From the NCBI GenBank assembly GCA_023333565.1, contig JAJKFH010001315.1:2332501-2396500 (forward strand): 64,000 nucleotides of DNA, read 5' to 3'. Under the pieces are notes generated by a model, which ran no database searches, was not told the origin of the DNA, and saw only the letters and a program-made list of their open reading frames with translations. This document shows positions 38,494 through 52,000 of this stretch, piece by piece (positions within the stretch are counted from its first letter, which is position 1; every line of letters starts with the position of its first letter). Position numbers and translations under genes: made by a program. This stretch comes from Puffinus mauretanicus (taxonomy: Eukaryota > Chordata > Aves > Procellariiformes > Procellariidae).

Positions 38494-41400
38494 GAGAAGA
38501 AGACAGGATGGACATAACTTCAGAGGTATTTGTTCAAATTAAAGGAAGGCCCTGAAAATGGCAAAAAAAAAAAATTGTGAGGAAGGTAGGGCATGCAGGC
38601 AAGATGTTGGAAATCTGAGATGTGATTTCCTCCTCCTGGTCATCAGTGTGCTGCCTGGTGTAGTTTACCCTCGGTTGAGCATTTAAGAAAAGATTTGTGA
38701 TCAGAGAGAAGATGGATCAAAGCAGTTGACGATTGTGTGGATGACAGACATGGACGTTGATAGAAGCAAGGATGTAGCAGTCAGGGATGCTGCTGTATCT
38801 ACAAGGCTCTACGCTACTCCTGTGCCTTTGGGAGGAGAATGTTCCCTTCTAAACTCATGCAGCAAAATCATGCTCAAGTGATTTATAAGGACTTTTGTCC
38901 TATAGAAGTCCATGCCCCTGAATAAACAAAACATCAGCTGCTTTCTAAAGAGCAATTTCTCTTATGTCTAATTCTTCTTGCTTTATCCACATGGAAGAAA
39001 TAGAACAGGAGGACTGGCATGTTACTCGCTTGTTGGTACATCTGTATGATGCTATTGGTATGTGCTGATATCTAATATTTCACAGTCACTTCCCTGTGAT
39101 AGCACTGTTCCAAATTTCATATTTAGTTATCTGCCGGTAGCACACAATATCTCATGAGGGCAGAAGATAATTTTAAAATATAATTAGTTTTGATGGGGTG
39201 AGGGCGAAGGGAACTCCTGAATCCTGGACTTGCTCAGCTGTTTGAGCTCTTGCTGTTTGTGGATAGCCCAATATTAATCAAAAGGACACTGCATGTAAAA
39301 TATAATCATCTTTGTGATTACATCTTTTATCTCCCTTTTGAAAGCTAGGCAAAAGGCAGCCTCTTAACTATGCTCAGTGCTTTGAACAACTCCATGACGG
39401 ACCAGAAAATAGCACCAAAATGTGGTGTATCAAATGCATCTCCCTTAGGAGGTTTGGTGTGACTACTCCATTATGTGCCCTGACCTTCATTGCCTGAAGG
39501 ACAATAAGTTTTGTTCTTGAATCTGTTTCTTTCGACCTCTGCCTTGCCCATTTTGCTTTGATATGCATTACAAATACAAGTGCCATAAACAGATGTTTAA
39601 ATAACTTACTGTGGATTATTTTATTGTACTTGCTGTGATGTGCAGAGAGAATATAGAGCTTTAATACATGATTAGAAGTACATTAATTGAATTATAGCCC
39701 TTCAAAGTAAGAAATATGGTTTGATGAATGATATCTTCATATTTAGAAAATACAGAATCCGATTCCAACTCAGCCATAGATTTCTTATGTAATATTGGGA
39801 TGAATCACTTAACAGTTATTACTTCACCTCATATAATGGTGGTATGAATTAAACTGATGCTTCTAAACTGCTCTGGAATCCACACAGCATGTTGCCAGTG
39901 CTCAAAGTAGTCTTAACTGAAAAAATCTTGACCTGAACATCTACAAAGGCACATTGCTTACTCTGCAGTACCGGACTGTAATGCCGTAGTGGCAGTACTG
40001 TGAGCTTTTCTGTGTTGGAGCTTACTTTTGGGAACATGTAGCATTTGTTCAACAAGGCAGTGGGCCATATGAAAAGTAGGTCACATCTACTGTGATGGAT
40101 AATAGGGATACTTCTTGGAGTCTGAGTTTCTAAACTGGGTACCTAAAGTCTTGAGGGTTTTAAACAACTTTGTATGTAAAGAAAGTCCATATACACTAGG
40201 GTTATTATCACTGTGCAGAACCAAAGACTGGCAGGCAAAAAGGAAGTGTCAATTCATACTTACAGGTTTACTGAATTATTGTCTTTATTCAAAGTTTTCT
40301 CTTCTAACCTTTACCCTGTTCTCATTTTTTCTGTTCTGTTCTCACCTTAATTTATGTGTGCTCTATTTGCCTTCCCTTTATCATTTCCCTTTCACTGGCT
40401 TCTAAGTAGAAGATGGAACAGAGTAGGTTGTTTCAGTTTGAATCAACGTTTTTAATATCTGATGCTCAGTTTTTTGAAATTAGGCAGAACTCGTTACAAC
40501 CAAAAAGCGGAAGCATCTTTAAATCAGCAGATGCACAGGTTATTGTTATAAGGACTGCATCTGTAGTTGATATCCTGCTAAGTAATATGTTTATTCCATG
40601 CAGTTGCTAGGAAAATTGAAGTGTAAAGCACACCCACCCCCACCAAAAAGCTTAAGGCATTGTGCAGTATAAAACCATTTTGAAATATGTTATACACTAG
40701 AAGACTAACCTCTAAAGAGAAAAAGAAATTTGATCCATGGAGTCCAAATGGGAGGGGAAGCCTACATGAGAAAATTGTAAAAAAGTAGTAAGTGTGAAGC
40801 CAACAAAATGCATTTCTGGTTGTGGCCTAAGAAACCGTTATGCTTATTGTATTACAATTGCATAAAACAAGAAGCTGGGTTATTGTCTGAATAATAAATC
40901 CTTTGTGAGGCATTGAAGCTCACTGCACATTATTCTGTGTTTCCCCTCACATAACTCCGCTGTGATTTTATGAGTTACAAGCAAAATGTGCACCTCAAGT
41001 CACGCACTCTTAAAAAAAACAGCAATATAATCTATTTAGAGAAGGCCTGAAGCATTTTCAGAACAAGTGCATCATTTTAAAAGTTTTTCCATGGGGAATT
41101 ATTTATAAAAATATGTATCTTTTGGGATTTGTACCAGGATATTTCTTAATTATTGCTGACATGCCCCCCATAACACCATGAGCTTCCTCAAAGGGCTGGA
41201 AAAGAGAATCAGTCTCCCTTAATCACCAAATATAAACCAAATAAATTTAGCAACTACCTCATTCTATTGAGGCAACAAATTGATGCATTCAGAGTTCCCT
41301 AATGACTTAAATGTATAAAAACTAACAGAAAAAAAAAAGTAATGCATGTTGCCAGGATGAAACCTCAACTTTTTTTTAGGACACTTTTTAGAGCTACTCA

Positions 41401-42068
41401 CTGGCTTGGAAACCTGCAAGTCGTGCGACTGAAGATTGCCTAGTCAGTCTGCAGAAACATTTGCATTGTGGAGGTAGCTGAAGTGAATTGGAGGTGTAGT
41501 AAATGAAGCCTTCAAGGAATCAGGATAGGGAGTCCAGTCCTGCACGTATTTAATACCTAGAATAGCATTTAAAAACACAAGTTATCTTACTATTTTGGGC
41601 AGGACTATTAAAAATAAAGAATAAAACCTAAGGATTTCCACAAAGAATTAGTAGAGAGCATCCATTCAGGGTGCTATATATCATCTTCAACTTAGAGTAC
41701 AACTCCCCTGAACACCCAACCTACGCTAAATCCAGTATAACAAGCAATTTTGGTCTATATGAGTATTTTTCCACTGTTTATCCACATCCATTGATTTGTG
41801 TTGAGTTTTTTAGGTTTGAATAAACTCAGTACTCAAAAGAAGTTTTCTAGCATGACTCTACATTTTTATACATTTATACTATGATAGCTTTGTCAAGTCC
41901 CAGTTGGTACTAAGGTTACATTGTGCTATTTGTTTTATAAATTTTTAAAAAGACAAAGCCACTCCAGGTAGTCCCTCACTCTTGGAATTGTAGTTGGCTA
42001 TGAGAGGAAAGAAATACAACCATGTGCTTCACATATTATGTATCAAAGCCATCCATCAACACCAGCTC

Positions 42069-42094
42069 ACTTGAATCTTGTCTCAGATTCAAGT
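42069..42094. repeat. Perfect 10-bp hairpin
   Basis: ACTTGAATCT (42069-42078), a 6-base loop TGTCTC, and AGATTCAAGT (42085-42094). No other feature is nearby. Confidence 0.85.
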
Positions 42095-42842
42095 CTTGTG
42101 TTTTGCAGAAAAGGGCTTGAAACCAGATGAGTTTTATGACAAATGTTTCTTAGGATGTTAGATGTAACCCTCATGGGTTTATTTATTATTTTACTGTGGA
42201 GACTGTTTAGATTCTTACAGGATTGGGCACTCATTTCCAACTGACTTTATTTAAAATTATGAGTCTTGCATCTGACTAGGGTCCAATGACCCTTGCACAT
42301 AGAGTTGTACAGAGGGAGACTTAAAATCACTGTCAAATTACACACACCTTCACAGTTGCACACACTACTAGTAGGAAATTTGTTCTGTGCTTTTACTTCA
42401 GTGATTATTTTCTAGTGAACATGATAAAAATTTAAAGGAATAAAAATTTTTTATGTCTTTTATGTATCTACCTATACAGAGACTTATGTAAAAAAATTAT
42501 AATATCAGTGGTTATATTCATCCAGGATTATTTAATCTAGTGATTTGCTTTAAAGAATGAATTTTTAAATTTTAACTATCCGGTGCTTCAGCAAAGAGGT
42601 TAAGGAGGCTGAATGAGAGCCTTGTCCTGCTGTAATCTCTAACTTTTGCAGGTCAAATTTATTAGTCTGTTATATTGATACAAGCACAGACTGAGACACC
42701 ATAAACTTCCTCTGTATGTCTTTGACCATTCTCATCTTGACTTACCAGCCTTTTGGAGTTGTCTAACTACTGGGCGTTTTTTTCAGGTATATTTTAATGT
42801 TCTTTGGAACTGACTTTAAAGACATTTAGGGCTAGCTCCACC

Positions 42843-42862
42843 AAAAAAAAAAAAAAAAAAAA
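42843..42862. repeat. A20 homopolymer
   Basis: Twenty uninterrupted A residues after CTCCACC. It resembles a retrotransposition tail, but the 400 bases upstream contain no recognisable open frame or repeat, and no matching target-site duplication was evident by eye. Confidence 0.9.
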
Positions 42863-43518
42863 GTATCCAATTTACTGTTTCAGCTTCAAAACTCTTCTAA
42901 ATGAGTTGTTTGCTCACCCTAGAGCCAACTATGGTTCACAGCTACCAGGCTGTTGTCCAATAAAGTTCCAAAACAGGTGCTATTAAAAAGTATTTAAGTA
43001 AGGCCTGATGGGACTAAGCCCTAAGAAACCTCCCTCAGGTCTCTGTTTCTTTTGATAAGAAGGTAAGAAAGATCTAGGTGTTACAATACTCAGCACTGAC
43101 AGTCTTTTTTATTGATACCTAACTTGGTCTCCATAAATATACTAACTTGCACATGGGAGGAAGGTGCCCTTGTGATTCTGGGTATTTGTCTGATGTGGTA
43201 GGCTTCTACATAGCTTTGCAAACCTCTGCCTTGATAGCTTGCTTCTGTGGATCATGAAGAATATAAGAGCATCACCATTAGACGACATGCAGATATGAAA
43301 GTAAAGTTCTGCTCAGATTGTACAATAGGTTGATTTCAGGTCTAGGGGTTGAATTTTGGAAGTTTGACTTCTGGCTTTCTTATTCAAGCAATGTGTGTAC
43401 TGTTTAACATATGTATGAAGGAATAATATGTACTAAAGGCAAACCGCAATAATATTTTAAAGTTCTTTCTTTACAAAAAAGAAGAGACCCTTGTCAACTC
43501 TGGAAAACATGATCTTTC

Positions 43519-43800
43519 ATGTTGCGACAGGACAAGGGGGAATGGTTTTCAACTAAAAGAGGGTAGATTCAGACTAGATATAAGGAAGAAATTTTTTACA
43601 ATGAGGGTGGCAAAACCCTGGCACAGGTTGCCCAGAGAGGTGGTAGATGCCCCATCCCTGGAACCATTCAAGGTCAGGTTGGACGGGGCTCTGAGCAACC
43701 TGATCTAGTTGAAGATGTCCCTGCCCATGGCAGGGGGGGTTGGACTAGGTGACCTTTAAAGGTCCCTTCCAACCCAAACTATTCTATGATTCTATGATTC
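43519..43800 (+). mobile_element. CR1 LINE 3' end, relatively young, with octamer tail
   Basis: A clear avian CR1 3' end of about 280 bases in sense orientation. It contains GACAGGACAAGGGGGAATGG, GGAAGAAATTTTTTACAATGAGGGTGG, GGCACAGGTTGCCCAGAGAGG, ATGCCCCATCCCTGGAACC, the GTCCCTGCCCATGGCAGGG hairpin block, GGTCCCTTCCAACCCAAAC, and the tail ATTCTATG at 43781-43788 and 43789-43796 plus ATTC. CR1 copies are typically 5'-truncated, end in this octamer and lack a poly-A tail, as here. No coding capacity remains. It is the best evidence in the window for a bird source. Confidence 0.95.
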
Positions 43801-46800
43801 CTTTCTTGTTCTTCATTAAAGAAGCAACAACTTGCAACTGCAAACATAATTCAAACCCTTTCTAAAACAAAAACAAAGACAAAAGTAGAGGAGGAGAGTT
43901 ATCTAAGTTCAAGTTGTTTCTATTGAAGCATAAAAGATTTTTGTGCTTAGATTACTTACAAATCTTCTTACTCAGAAGATTTTATCCACTTTTAAAACTT
44001 TTTCAAAATATTGTCATTGCAGACATCACTGATGTCAAAAGCCTGTACTGTCACCAGAGTAATCTGAATAAAGACAACAGACATCTATTACTGAATGCAC
44101 ACTTCTATAGCATATTTATAAAGGCTCCTGGGCTCTGGTTAAACAGCAGCTGCTCAACAACCAGACCCCAAATCTGCTGGACCGCAGTAACAATCATGCC
44201 TTGTCTTATTTTAGCAGACAAGTACAACCATCACCCACATGAACAGTGCAGCAAGATAAATAAACTGTTCTTGCAAAACACCCACATCTAATATAATGCT
44301 TAAAAGTTCTTGAGGTAGTGGAAGAAAAAAGTATTAGTGCTATTCAGTATTTATGATCATATTTGTGAGTTAAGCCATAAATCTAACAAACTCAAAGGCT
44401 TATTTTTTTTGAAGTCTCCCTGCATGATCTTCAGTGCTACCTATTTTTGTCTAATCTTTTTGTATTTTAATTAATAATTTAATCTCCTGGTCGATATTTT
44501 GATTTGATAAACTCTTTGTTCGCTCCAGTTGTATCTCACTTTTCATTCAAGTACATATGTGTTTGACTGAGCAACCTTGTTACATGTTGTCATGAAACAG
44601 ACCAAACTGTCCCCAAGGGGGACAGCTGTCTCCGTTCTGGGAATCCTAAGCAGCAGCCTTAGACAGGAATTTTCATTTCTTTAAGGGTGTTTTTTTTCTT
44701 CTTTTTTTTTTAAAGAACACCCTATGTAAATGTATTTAAATAAACCAATAATCTTACAATCCCCAAAAAGGTCCCAGGGTTTATGCTACTGTTTCATATC
44801 TCACAAGGGTGTTAGGCCTACTGCCAATGTTAATCCATTCCATATTAGAAATCTAAAACCTCTCAGATGTATTAGGCAGCCTACCAACACTTAGCCGTTC
44901 TGTGCTGGAATTTGGCTTAATTCCTGATAGTCATCCCCTTGCACTTCTTCAGTGGGTTTTTTTAAAGAACTTGTCATTGGTGACTGCTGAGATTGGTGAC
45001 AGTGAAGTTTCAATAAAGCAGTTACTAAAGCTGTATTGTTGCCATCTCGCCTGTAGTGGTCACTATTGAAAAACTGAAGGCCTTATGCACAGAGTCAGAA
45101 CATCATGTATTTGCCAGCATATACCACAGTTATTTCCTTTTCGAAGTGTGTGGAAATAGACACAACTGATAACTGTTAGCAAATGTCATATGCTGTATTA
45201 TTTGCAGAGAGGCTCAGGATAATTAATGAGCAGTCCAGAGATACTGGTGTTCTTTGCATTGTTGTTAGTTTGAAACACCTCATCAGCTGTTTGGGGTTTT
45301 TTTAATCTATCTTTATGAAGCTTTGAAAATGATGTTACAACACCACCAACATACGTGGTAAGCAATGATTTTTGTTTTTCGAAGCTCATAGACTCAAGAG
45401 GAAAAGTAGCGCCTGCTGATTTATATAGAAGAAGTAAACATTCCATTTGAAAATACAAACAGATGCTAATAAATGTTAGCCAGTCCCTGGTCTGATATCC
45501 CTGTTTGGCCTATTCCTGCTTTAAGTTGTCTACAACACAAAAAAGAATTTTATTTAAACAGGAATATCATGGTCCTAAAGTGTGAAAACACTAAAGCAAG
45601 CCATTCAAAAGGCTAGAAGCTGTTTTTCCCTAAAATCCCCTTAATGCCAGAGGTGCACATAAGCTAACTGAACTATTTCACCCCCTATATCATCAGCCAA
45701 ACAACTTGAAAAGCAATTGCCATTTTTAGTTATTTAATACTCTAAATCAATTCATGTTTGTTTTTATCTGGGTGTCCATTATGTAATCTGTTGCTGTTAT
45801 CCAACACAACAGCTGGGTATAATTTGCTTGTGGCTTATCTGGCAGCTTACAGGCATAGAATTTAAACTTACATATTCTTCAAAGGTGTTGGAAAATAGTT
45901 AACATGAAAGTAACCCCTTAAGTAGAGAGTGTTTGCTGTTTTGTCTGAGTTGTGTTGTACATTTTGCACCTTTTTTACCCAATTTGTGAGCCTCTAACCA
46001 CTGCTACTAGCCTATATCGTTCATAGGATAGCAAAATGCCATCAGATGATATTCACAGTATTTACCCAGCGAACAGCTTAATAGGATAGCGCGGAGATTT
46101 TGGGAACACTCTAAGCAGACAGCATGTAATAGTGACCAGACAAACACCTGGTGTTCTAGTCCTGCTCTTTCATGGGGGGCCAATAGTTTCCAACTGTTTT
46201 GAACTACACTGATAAGTGTAATTGCTTTGAGTTGTACAGTGTCTTTTACTAAATGCTAAAAATGTCACTTGTGTGCTTACACAATGACAGCTCTATTTTA
46301 CTGTGACAGCCGTTTAATTTTAAAAGATTTGTATGTGTTTTGCAACATGGACAAGTAAAAAAAGTTTTGTTTACCCCAAGCAATGGCTGGTTGAAAAATG
46401 AAGCAGTCTGGTATTGCTATTGGTTATGCAGCATTGCATGGGTGTGCTTAAAAAAGGGATTTGGCTGACGTGGTTGCAGAGCCTTAAACCATAAAGTCAC
46501 AAGCATGACTTCAGTTAGGTCAAAATGAGGAAATGCTGTTAGGTCCTGTGCCACTTAAAGGAATTTACTGTGTCCATGTTAAGATGGGGATCAGGAGTGG
46601 TAAATGAGGGGCCAACTAGTAAATAGGTATCAAAGTCTGCCCAAGTCCTTCTGTAAATCTGGTCTAAAGATTCTGTGCTATAAGAGGAAAGCACAACAAA
46701 GCTCTTTGACAGCCCTGAAAGTGCTACTTGAAGAGGACTGTGACAAGAGTGATGAAAAGCAAGTGCTTTACATTTGTGGTCAATACACCTTATCCCATGT

Positions 46801-49025
46801 GGATGTGCTACAGGTTCTGTATAAGAACATTCTGTAAGTGACCAATGGCATAGATTCATACGAGTGATGCTGTTAATAAAGGACTTTAAGGTAACGTGCT
46901 TCTGGTTGGCACATTCGTGTCTGACATGAAGTGCAGCACTATTGGCCATAAAGCCTGATTACCCTTTCATGTTTTGAGGGTCAAGGCTCAAAAGACAAAG
47001 AGGAAGACTGGCCCACAACTTCTAATCAGCAATGACGGAAAAAGATCTGTCCCCTTCAAGGCAAGAGAGTTAAAAGTTAATTTAACAGAAATACCCTGTA
47101 TTTATGAATATTATTAAATAAATATACCAAAATATTAGTAAAGCACATTTTGAAAAGAAACCTATGTGTATGAAATGGAAAATGTTTATATTTAAAAGTT
47201 GCTGTAAAAGATTTTTGCTTTGTAAAACACATTTCTTAAAAAAGGAATATGGCATATAAACACAAACATACATATATACACATCTGTACACGCATACTTC
47301 CCAAACCCATAAGATGTCTGTTTGAAAGATGTCAGTTCTTTCAGTGACTTAAAGTTTCTTCAAGGCAGAAAACTATGGAAGATACAGTATAGCTGAACAT
47401 CTGTCTTGTCATGTAGGCAGATATTAGGATTAAATTAACTAGAAATGAATAGAATGATATATGACAGGGTGCAGATGTCCCAGCCACAGTGTGATAATTT
47501 CATTGCAAAACTATGTAATGAATTCCATACATTACAGAAACACAAATATACCACTTTAGGTAATTGTGATGAAAAGGTATAATATGGAATGGATAAACAG
47601 ATGGTGTACCCAAAGGCATTTTTCGTTTACTGTTGCTCTTTAGTCATTTTGAAATTACTTTATTTGGTTTACTGTACATCTATTATTACATCCGTTCTTT
47701 TTAATTTTTTTTCTCTTAGCTCTTCTGAATCTGGATTGCATGAGGAGCATTAAGGACCATTTTGCGTGTCTGCTCCTGATAGATTGGTTAGTTCCTATTT
47801 TCTTTTGTAAACTGTACATTGCTATGCTACATCTAAAGCCAACATTTCCGTGACTTCAGAACAAATTGGATTGATTCTAGAAGCCTTTTGGCTTTATGTA
47901 GTTTCTAAATTGGCACATGCTGCATCTGTGCTACTTGAATTAGCAGAACTGTTCATATTTTACCACAGATTATTGGCAAATTTTCCTTTATTATTTGCAA
48001 ATGGATACTTTGGATAGTGAGATTCAGTTGAGGCCTATCCATTTTTAATAGGTATATTAAAACATGATTATATGAGGATATATTTTATGATATGATTATT
48101 TGACCATCCCGAAAAATAAAACACCTTTTTACATCTGGCAACAGGTATTTTTAAATGCTATAAATAGTTAAATATACAACATGGCTTTCCATCACTGGTC
48201 TCATTTGGAGTGTATAGTCAGCCCTTGACTTCATTACTGTCCAAAGCTGAACTGCAGGGAGACCAGTAACTGAGGGGCTACATGTAGGAAATTAATATCT
48301 ACTCACTGTACCCGTATATGCTCTTAAACCATGCGTATGTCCTTGGAGGCTGGACTGAGGCCCATTTGAAAATACAAAATTTTAGTTCTACTGTTAGCTG
48401 CAGATTATTTAGCTAATGTCTCATCGACCTAGAAAGTAATAGCAAAACATTTTCAAATGCTGTTGAGATTAGGAAAAAAAATCCAAAATAAACTATTATT
48501 TCTTTTTCACTGTTATGATCTTCATTCATATTCCAGTATCATAGCAATAATATCCGCAGCATTAGTGTTCACTTGCAATAAACAGCTTCTGAGGTTATCA
48601 ACTGCTTCAGCTTCAATTCAGCGTTTAATCACCCGCAAAAGATATTTATTGCCTTGTATTCTCCAATGCCATGAACGTTACTTCTTAATTATTAACCATG
48701 TCTCTAATTTTATATCTGTTTTTTAAGAAAAAATCTTTAGTAATTGAAACAAAACATGGGAGTGTTGTCAGCTGATTTTATTTCTTTCCTAAAGCAAATC
48801 AGTGACTAAATATGGCAGCATTTTTATTACCACCAGTACAAACACACGCAAGCACCCCACATATTTCAATCACTGCTGCAGTGGTTGGTTTTATTGCTAG
48901 TTCTAATCGCTTTAATTCAATACAGTTTATATAGTGGTTTGATGAAGGTACTAGTACCAAGTTCAAGTTCCAGTACATTAAAACGTTAACACACTGGTTA
49001 CTTAATTTTGACTTAGTATCTCCTT

Positions 49026-49043
49026 GTTTCAGTTTCAGTTTCA
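49026..49043. repeat. TTTCAG hexamer, three copies
   Basis: Three consecutive GTTTCA/TTTCAG units (49026-49043), the last imperfect. Each resembles a splice-acceptor core, but no exon follows. Confidence 0.7.
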
Positions 49044-52000
49044 ATGTTACTATTTTCTATTTCTTAAGCTTTCAAAGCAAGTTAATCTATTTAGAGGCAT
49101 ATGTTTTTAAATATGGAGATAGCACAGTTCATTTTCTCATGATGAAAGCATATTTTGGATAATCATTTTTTTCCAAACAGATGCCCAGTTTATCTCACTT
49201 AAATCAACTGTTTCTGACTGGACCAATTCCTGGATGAGTTAATTGAGCATGGCTAAACCCAAAATGCTGGACTAATCAAGGAAATAGGAAGAGGTGATGA
49301 CTATGAAGATTCTCAGCTTTCAGGAAAGGTGTTTAGTTGTTTACTTATATTCTCATAACAGAAGGAATGTAACAAACTCAGCCCACTGGAAATAATTCTG
49401 GATAATCTCACTCCATTACTTTCGGTGAAATTGAGTCTGCTCACTCTACCCTAGTGAACCAACATCTCAGGGAAACAAGAAGGTAATAGCTCATTCATGC
49501 AGTACAAAATAAGTGACAGAAGGAAAGGAAGACGGAAAGCTGTATGTCTTTAGTTTTTAATTTATATTAGTAGTCCGCCATTAATGTATTAGCTTCGCAA
49601 TGGCTATATTCAACACAGGAAATCAGTGTATTGGCAATGCTGTTCATTAGTACCAGGCAAATGCCCTGCTGTCTTGCACACATCACAGCTGTTCAGTCAC
49701 GTTCACTTTTCAGACTTGGAAATATTAGTTTGGAGAGTGCTGATGTTTTTTCCCCTCCTCCTATGGAATCCTCTTCTGAGAAACGCACACTAAAAGAAAA
49801 CCAGATTCTTGGATATCTTAGCTATAAAAGAAGGTAACTTTCTATTCTCAGTGCTTTGAATATACTCATCTATCACTTTCTGTGATATAGTTCATAGGCA
49901 GACAGCTCATGGGACCATGCATAGAAATCTATCATCGTTGCAGTCTTTGTATATAAAAAAAAAATACTAAGATGGCCTCTACAGCTGATGGTTGGAAAGG
50001 ACTTTTTATGGGTCAGGAACTGCATTATGAATATTTTGGCTAATTATTAATTTTATACATGTGTATAATTATACTACTTTTGAGTTCTGCTTTAATAAGT
50101 ATAACTAAGATAATAACTGATGCAGTTCTTTCAGTTACCAGTTGTTCGGCTGTTTCTGAAGTCCTTCCTTCCTAAGTTGCACATTTAAATTTGGCCTTAA
50201 TTTGAAGTAACTGAAAAGTGCATCTTGTTCCAGATCTTTTGCTACATCATCAGTCACCACAATTCTGGACAGGTATCCACCTTCAAACTAATAATCTCAG
50301 TTGAAATTAACTTGTATCATTACGTTGTGCCAATAGTGATGCAGCTGTAATTAATTTGTACAGCATCAGGGAAGAATTTGGTTCCTCTCTCTAATTAATG
50401 CAATAACCAAGTGAAGACTTTTGCAACTGTTTTGATGCCTGTGAACAAAAAGGGACAATGACAAACCTCCAGACACAAACACATTTAGAATCTTTGAATG
50501 GATCCTTTTGGTCTCCTGATGGAGGGCTCTGCAACTGCTAGATGGCATATAATGTTCTTCCTAGGGCTCATCCCTATTGGTTTTGGATATGAAGCACAGT
50601 CATAGAGTGATTTGCCTGAAATCACACCTTTCCTGTGCAGTAGCAGGGCAATGGTCAAAAAACTAGCTCAGACTATGGCAATCAAGAAACACTGTCAGGC
50701 ATCTGACAGCTACTAAAAGTACAACTTAAAGTATACCTGGAATTATAATTCTACCAGTCTCTGTCAAATTTCCATCTGTCTAAGAATGAGAACTCCATCC
50801 CTTTGACATGTTAATTTTCAGTTTAAAAAAAAAAAATCTTGTTTTTTTCTTTCAGAAAATAAAAATGACTTAAAAGCTACCAGTCTACTACTTGTAGGGA
50901 AGTTTACAGAAGCAATGCGGCATGTTTGCGTAGAAGAAAAATCTCAAAAACATTCACAGTTATTTCACAGACCTACTACAGAGCGAGTGCTTCCACTATG
51001 GAACGGTTCTGCTGATAGAAAAGTATGTGTACAGCTGCCTGCCTACAGCAAGCAGTCTTTGCAAGATGGCTTTGAATTGCAGAAAAATGGTGTTCTTTCT
51101 GTCCACTAACCTCTGTTTGTAATTTTGAAGTTTCAACAGATTTTTTTACAAATTACTGTGGATAAATCCTTATTAGAAAAGCAAAAGCAAAAACCCTGAA
51201 ACAAAAATCCCTTACACCTCACTTCCACCCCAAGCCCCCACCATAAAACAATCCTTTCCCAACACTTTGTTAAGCAGACATACAAGCAGTAGGTTTACAG
51301 TTTACACAGTTGTTTGAACAAGGCAGCTCTACTGGAGAAGGAATCAGAAAAGAGCTGGCATACAGGAGGAAATAAACAAATAGCCAGTCATTCTGGGAGG
51401 TGATGACCCACTGGGTCATATGAGGTTATCAACTAAACAAGTTAGTGGAATCACACCCTGCATGAATAATAGACAAGAATATGCTTATGAATATTTATTC
51501 ATGTGCAAAGGCAAAACCTTTTTTTTTTTCTTGTTTGTTATTGTTTGCAAACACTGAAACACTTGAGCAGACTTCTGAGGCTAATAATAAAAATAATAAG
51601 TAGTCCAGAGATTTCGGTTTTCAATTTTGCTTATTTCCTGTGTGGCTATTTACTATCAGTACTTACTTTCCTATATTAATGAAGATAAGCTGCAAAGTGG
51701 ATTTGTTACCATTAATGAGACTAGCACAGCTAGGCCTTAAAAGTGAATTTCTTCCTGACTATTCATAAATTAGACTGGTCAGTCTGTTGTATGTTTTATC
51801 TATTTATTCCTGGTCTGGATGTCTTAAACAATGATCTACAGCCTAATGATAATTTTGATTCTCTTCATAGATAATTCATGAATGCAAAAAAACCTGGGCA
51901 GCAACCATCAAAAGCTATTTGTAGTGAATTCTTCATACAGCTGTATATGGCAGTCACTTGCCTGTGCGTAGACTAAGCAGGTCCTAATCCTCTGTAAACA

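Larger units (their letters stand above)
31031..43518. other. Long AT-rich non-coding spacer
   Basis: No supported gene is present. Notable are a T10-G9 run at 31319-31337, a GT/GC repeat at 32847-32861, a (GCAT)3 run at 33147-33159, hairpins at 38.47 and 42.07 kb and A20 at 42843. The part at 32.1-32.7 kb is somewhat more GC-balanced, with several 60-95 codon frames on both strands, but nothing recognisable. A faint tRNA-like block at about 36.84-36.90 kb could be an old SINE but is not secure. Confidence 0.6.

Noticed and set aside
42430..42862. Sequence upstream of A20, considered as a retrocopy with a poly-A tail
   Set aside because: No recognisable coding remnant or SINE structure precedes the A run.
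49026..49043. Triple TTTCAG considered as a tandem splice acceptor
   Set aside because: No long pyrimidine tract and no open exon downstream. It is a simple hexamer repeat.
50840..51109. TTTCTTTCAG acceptor-like site followed by a 64-codon frame
   Set aside because: Stops lie in the phase just after the acceptor, the frame's ATG is 60 bases further on, and the protein is unrecognised.
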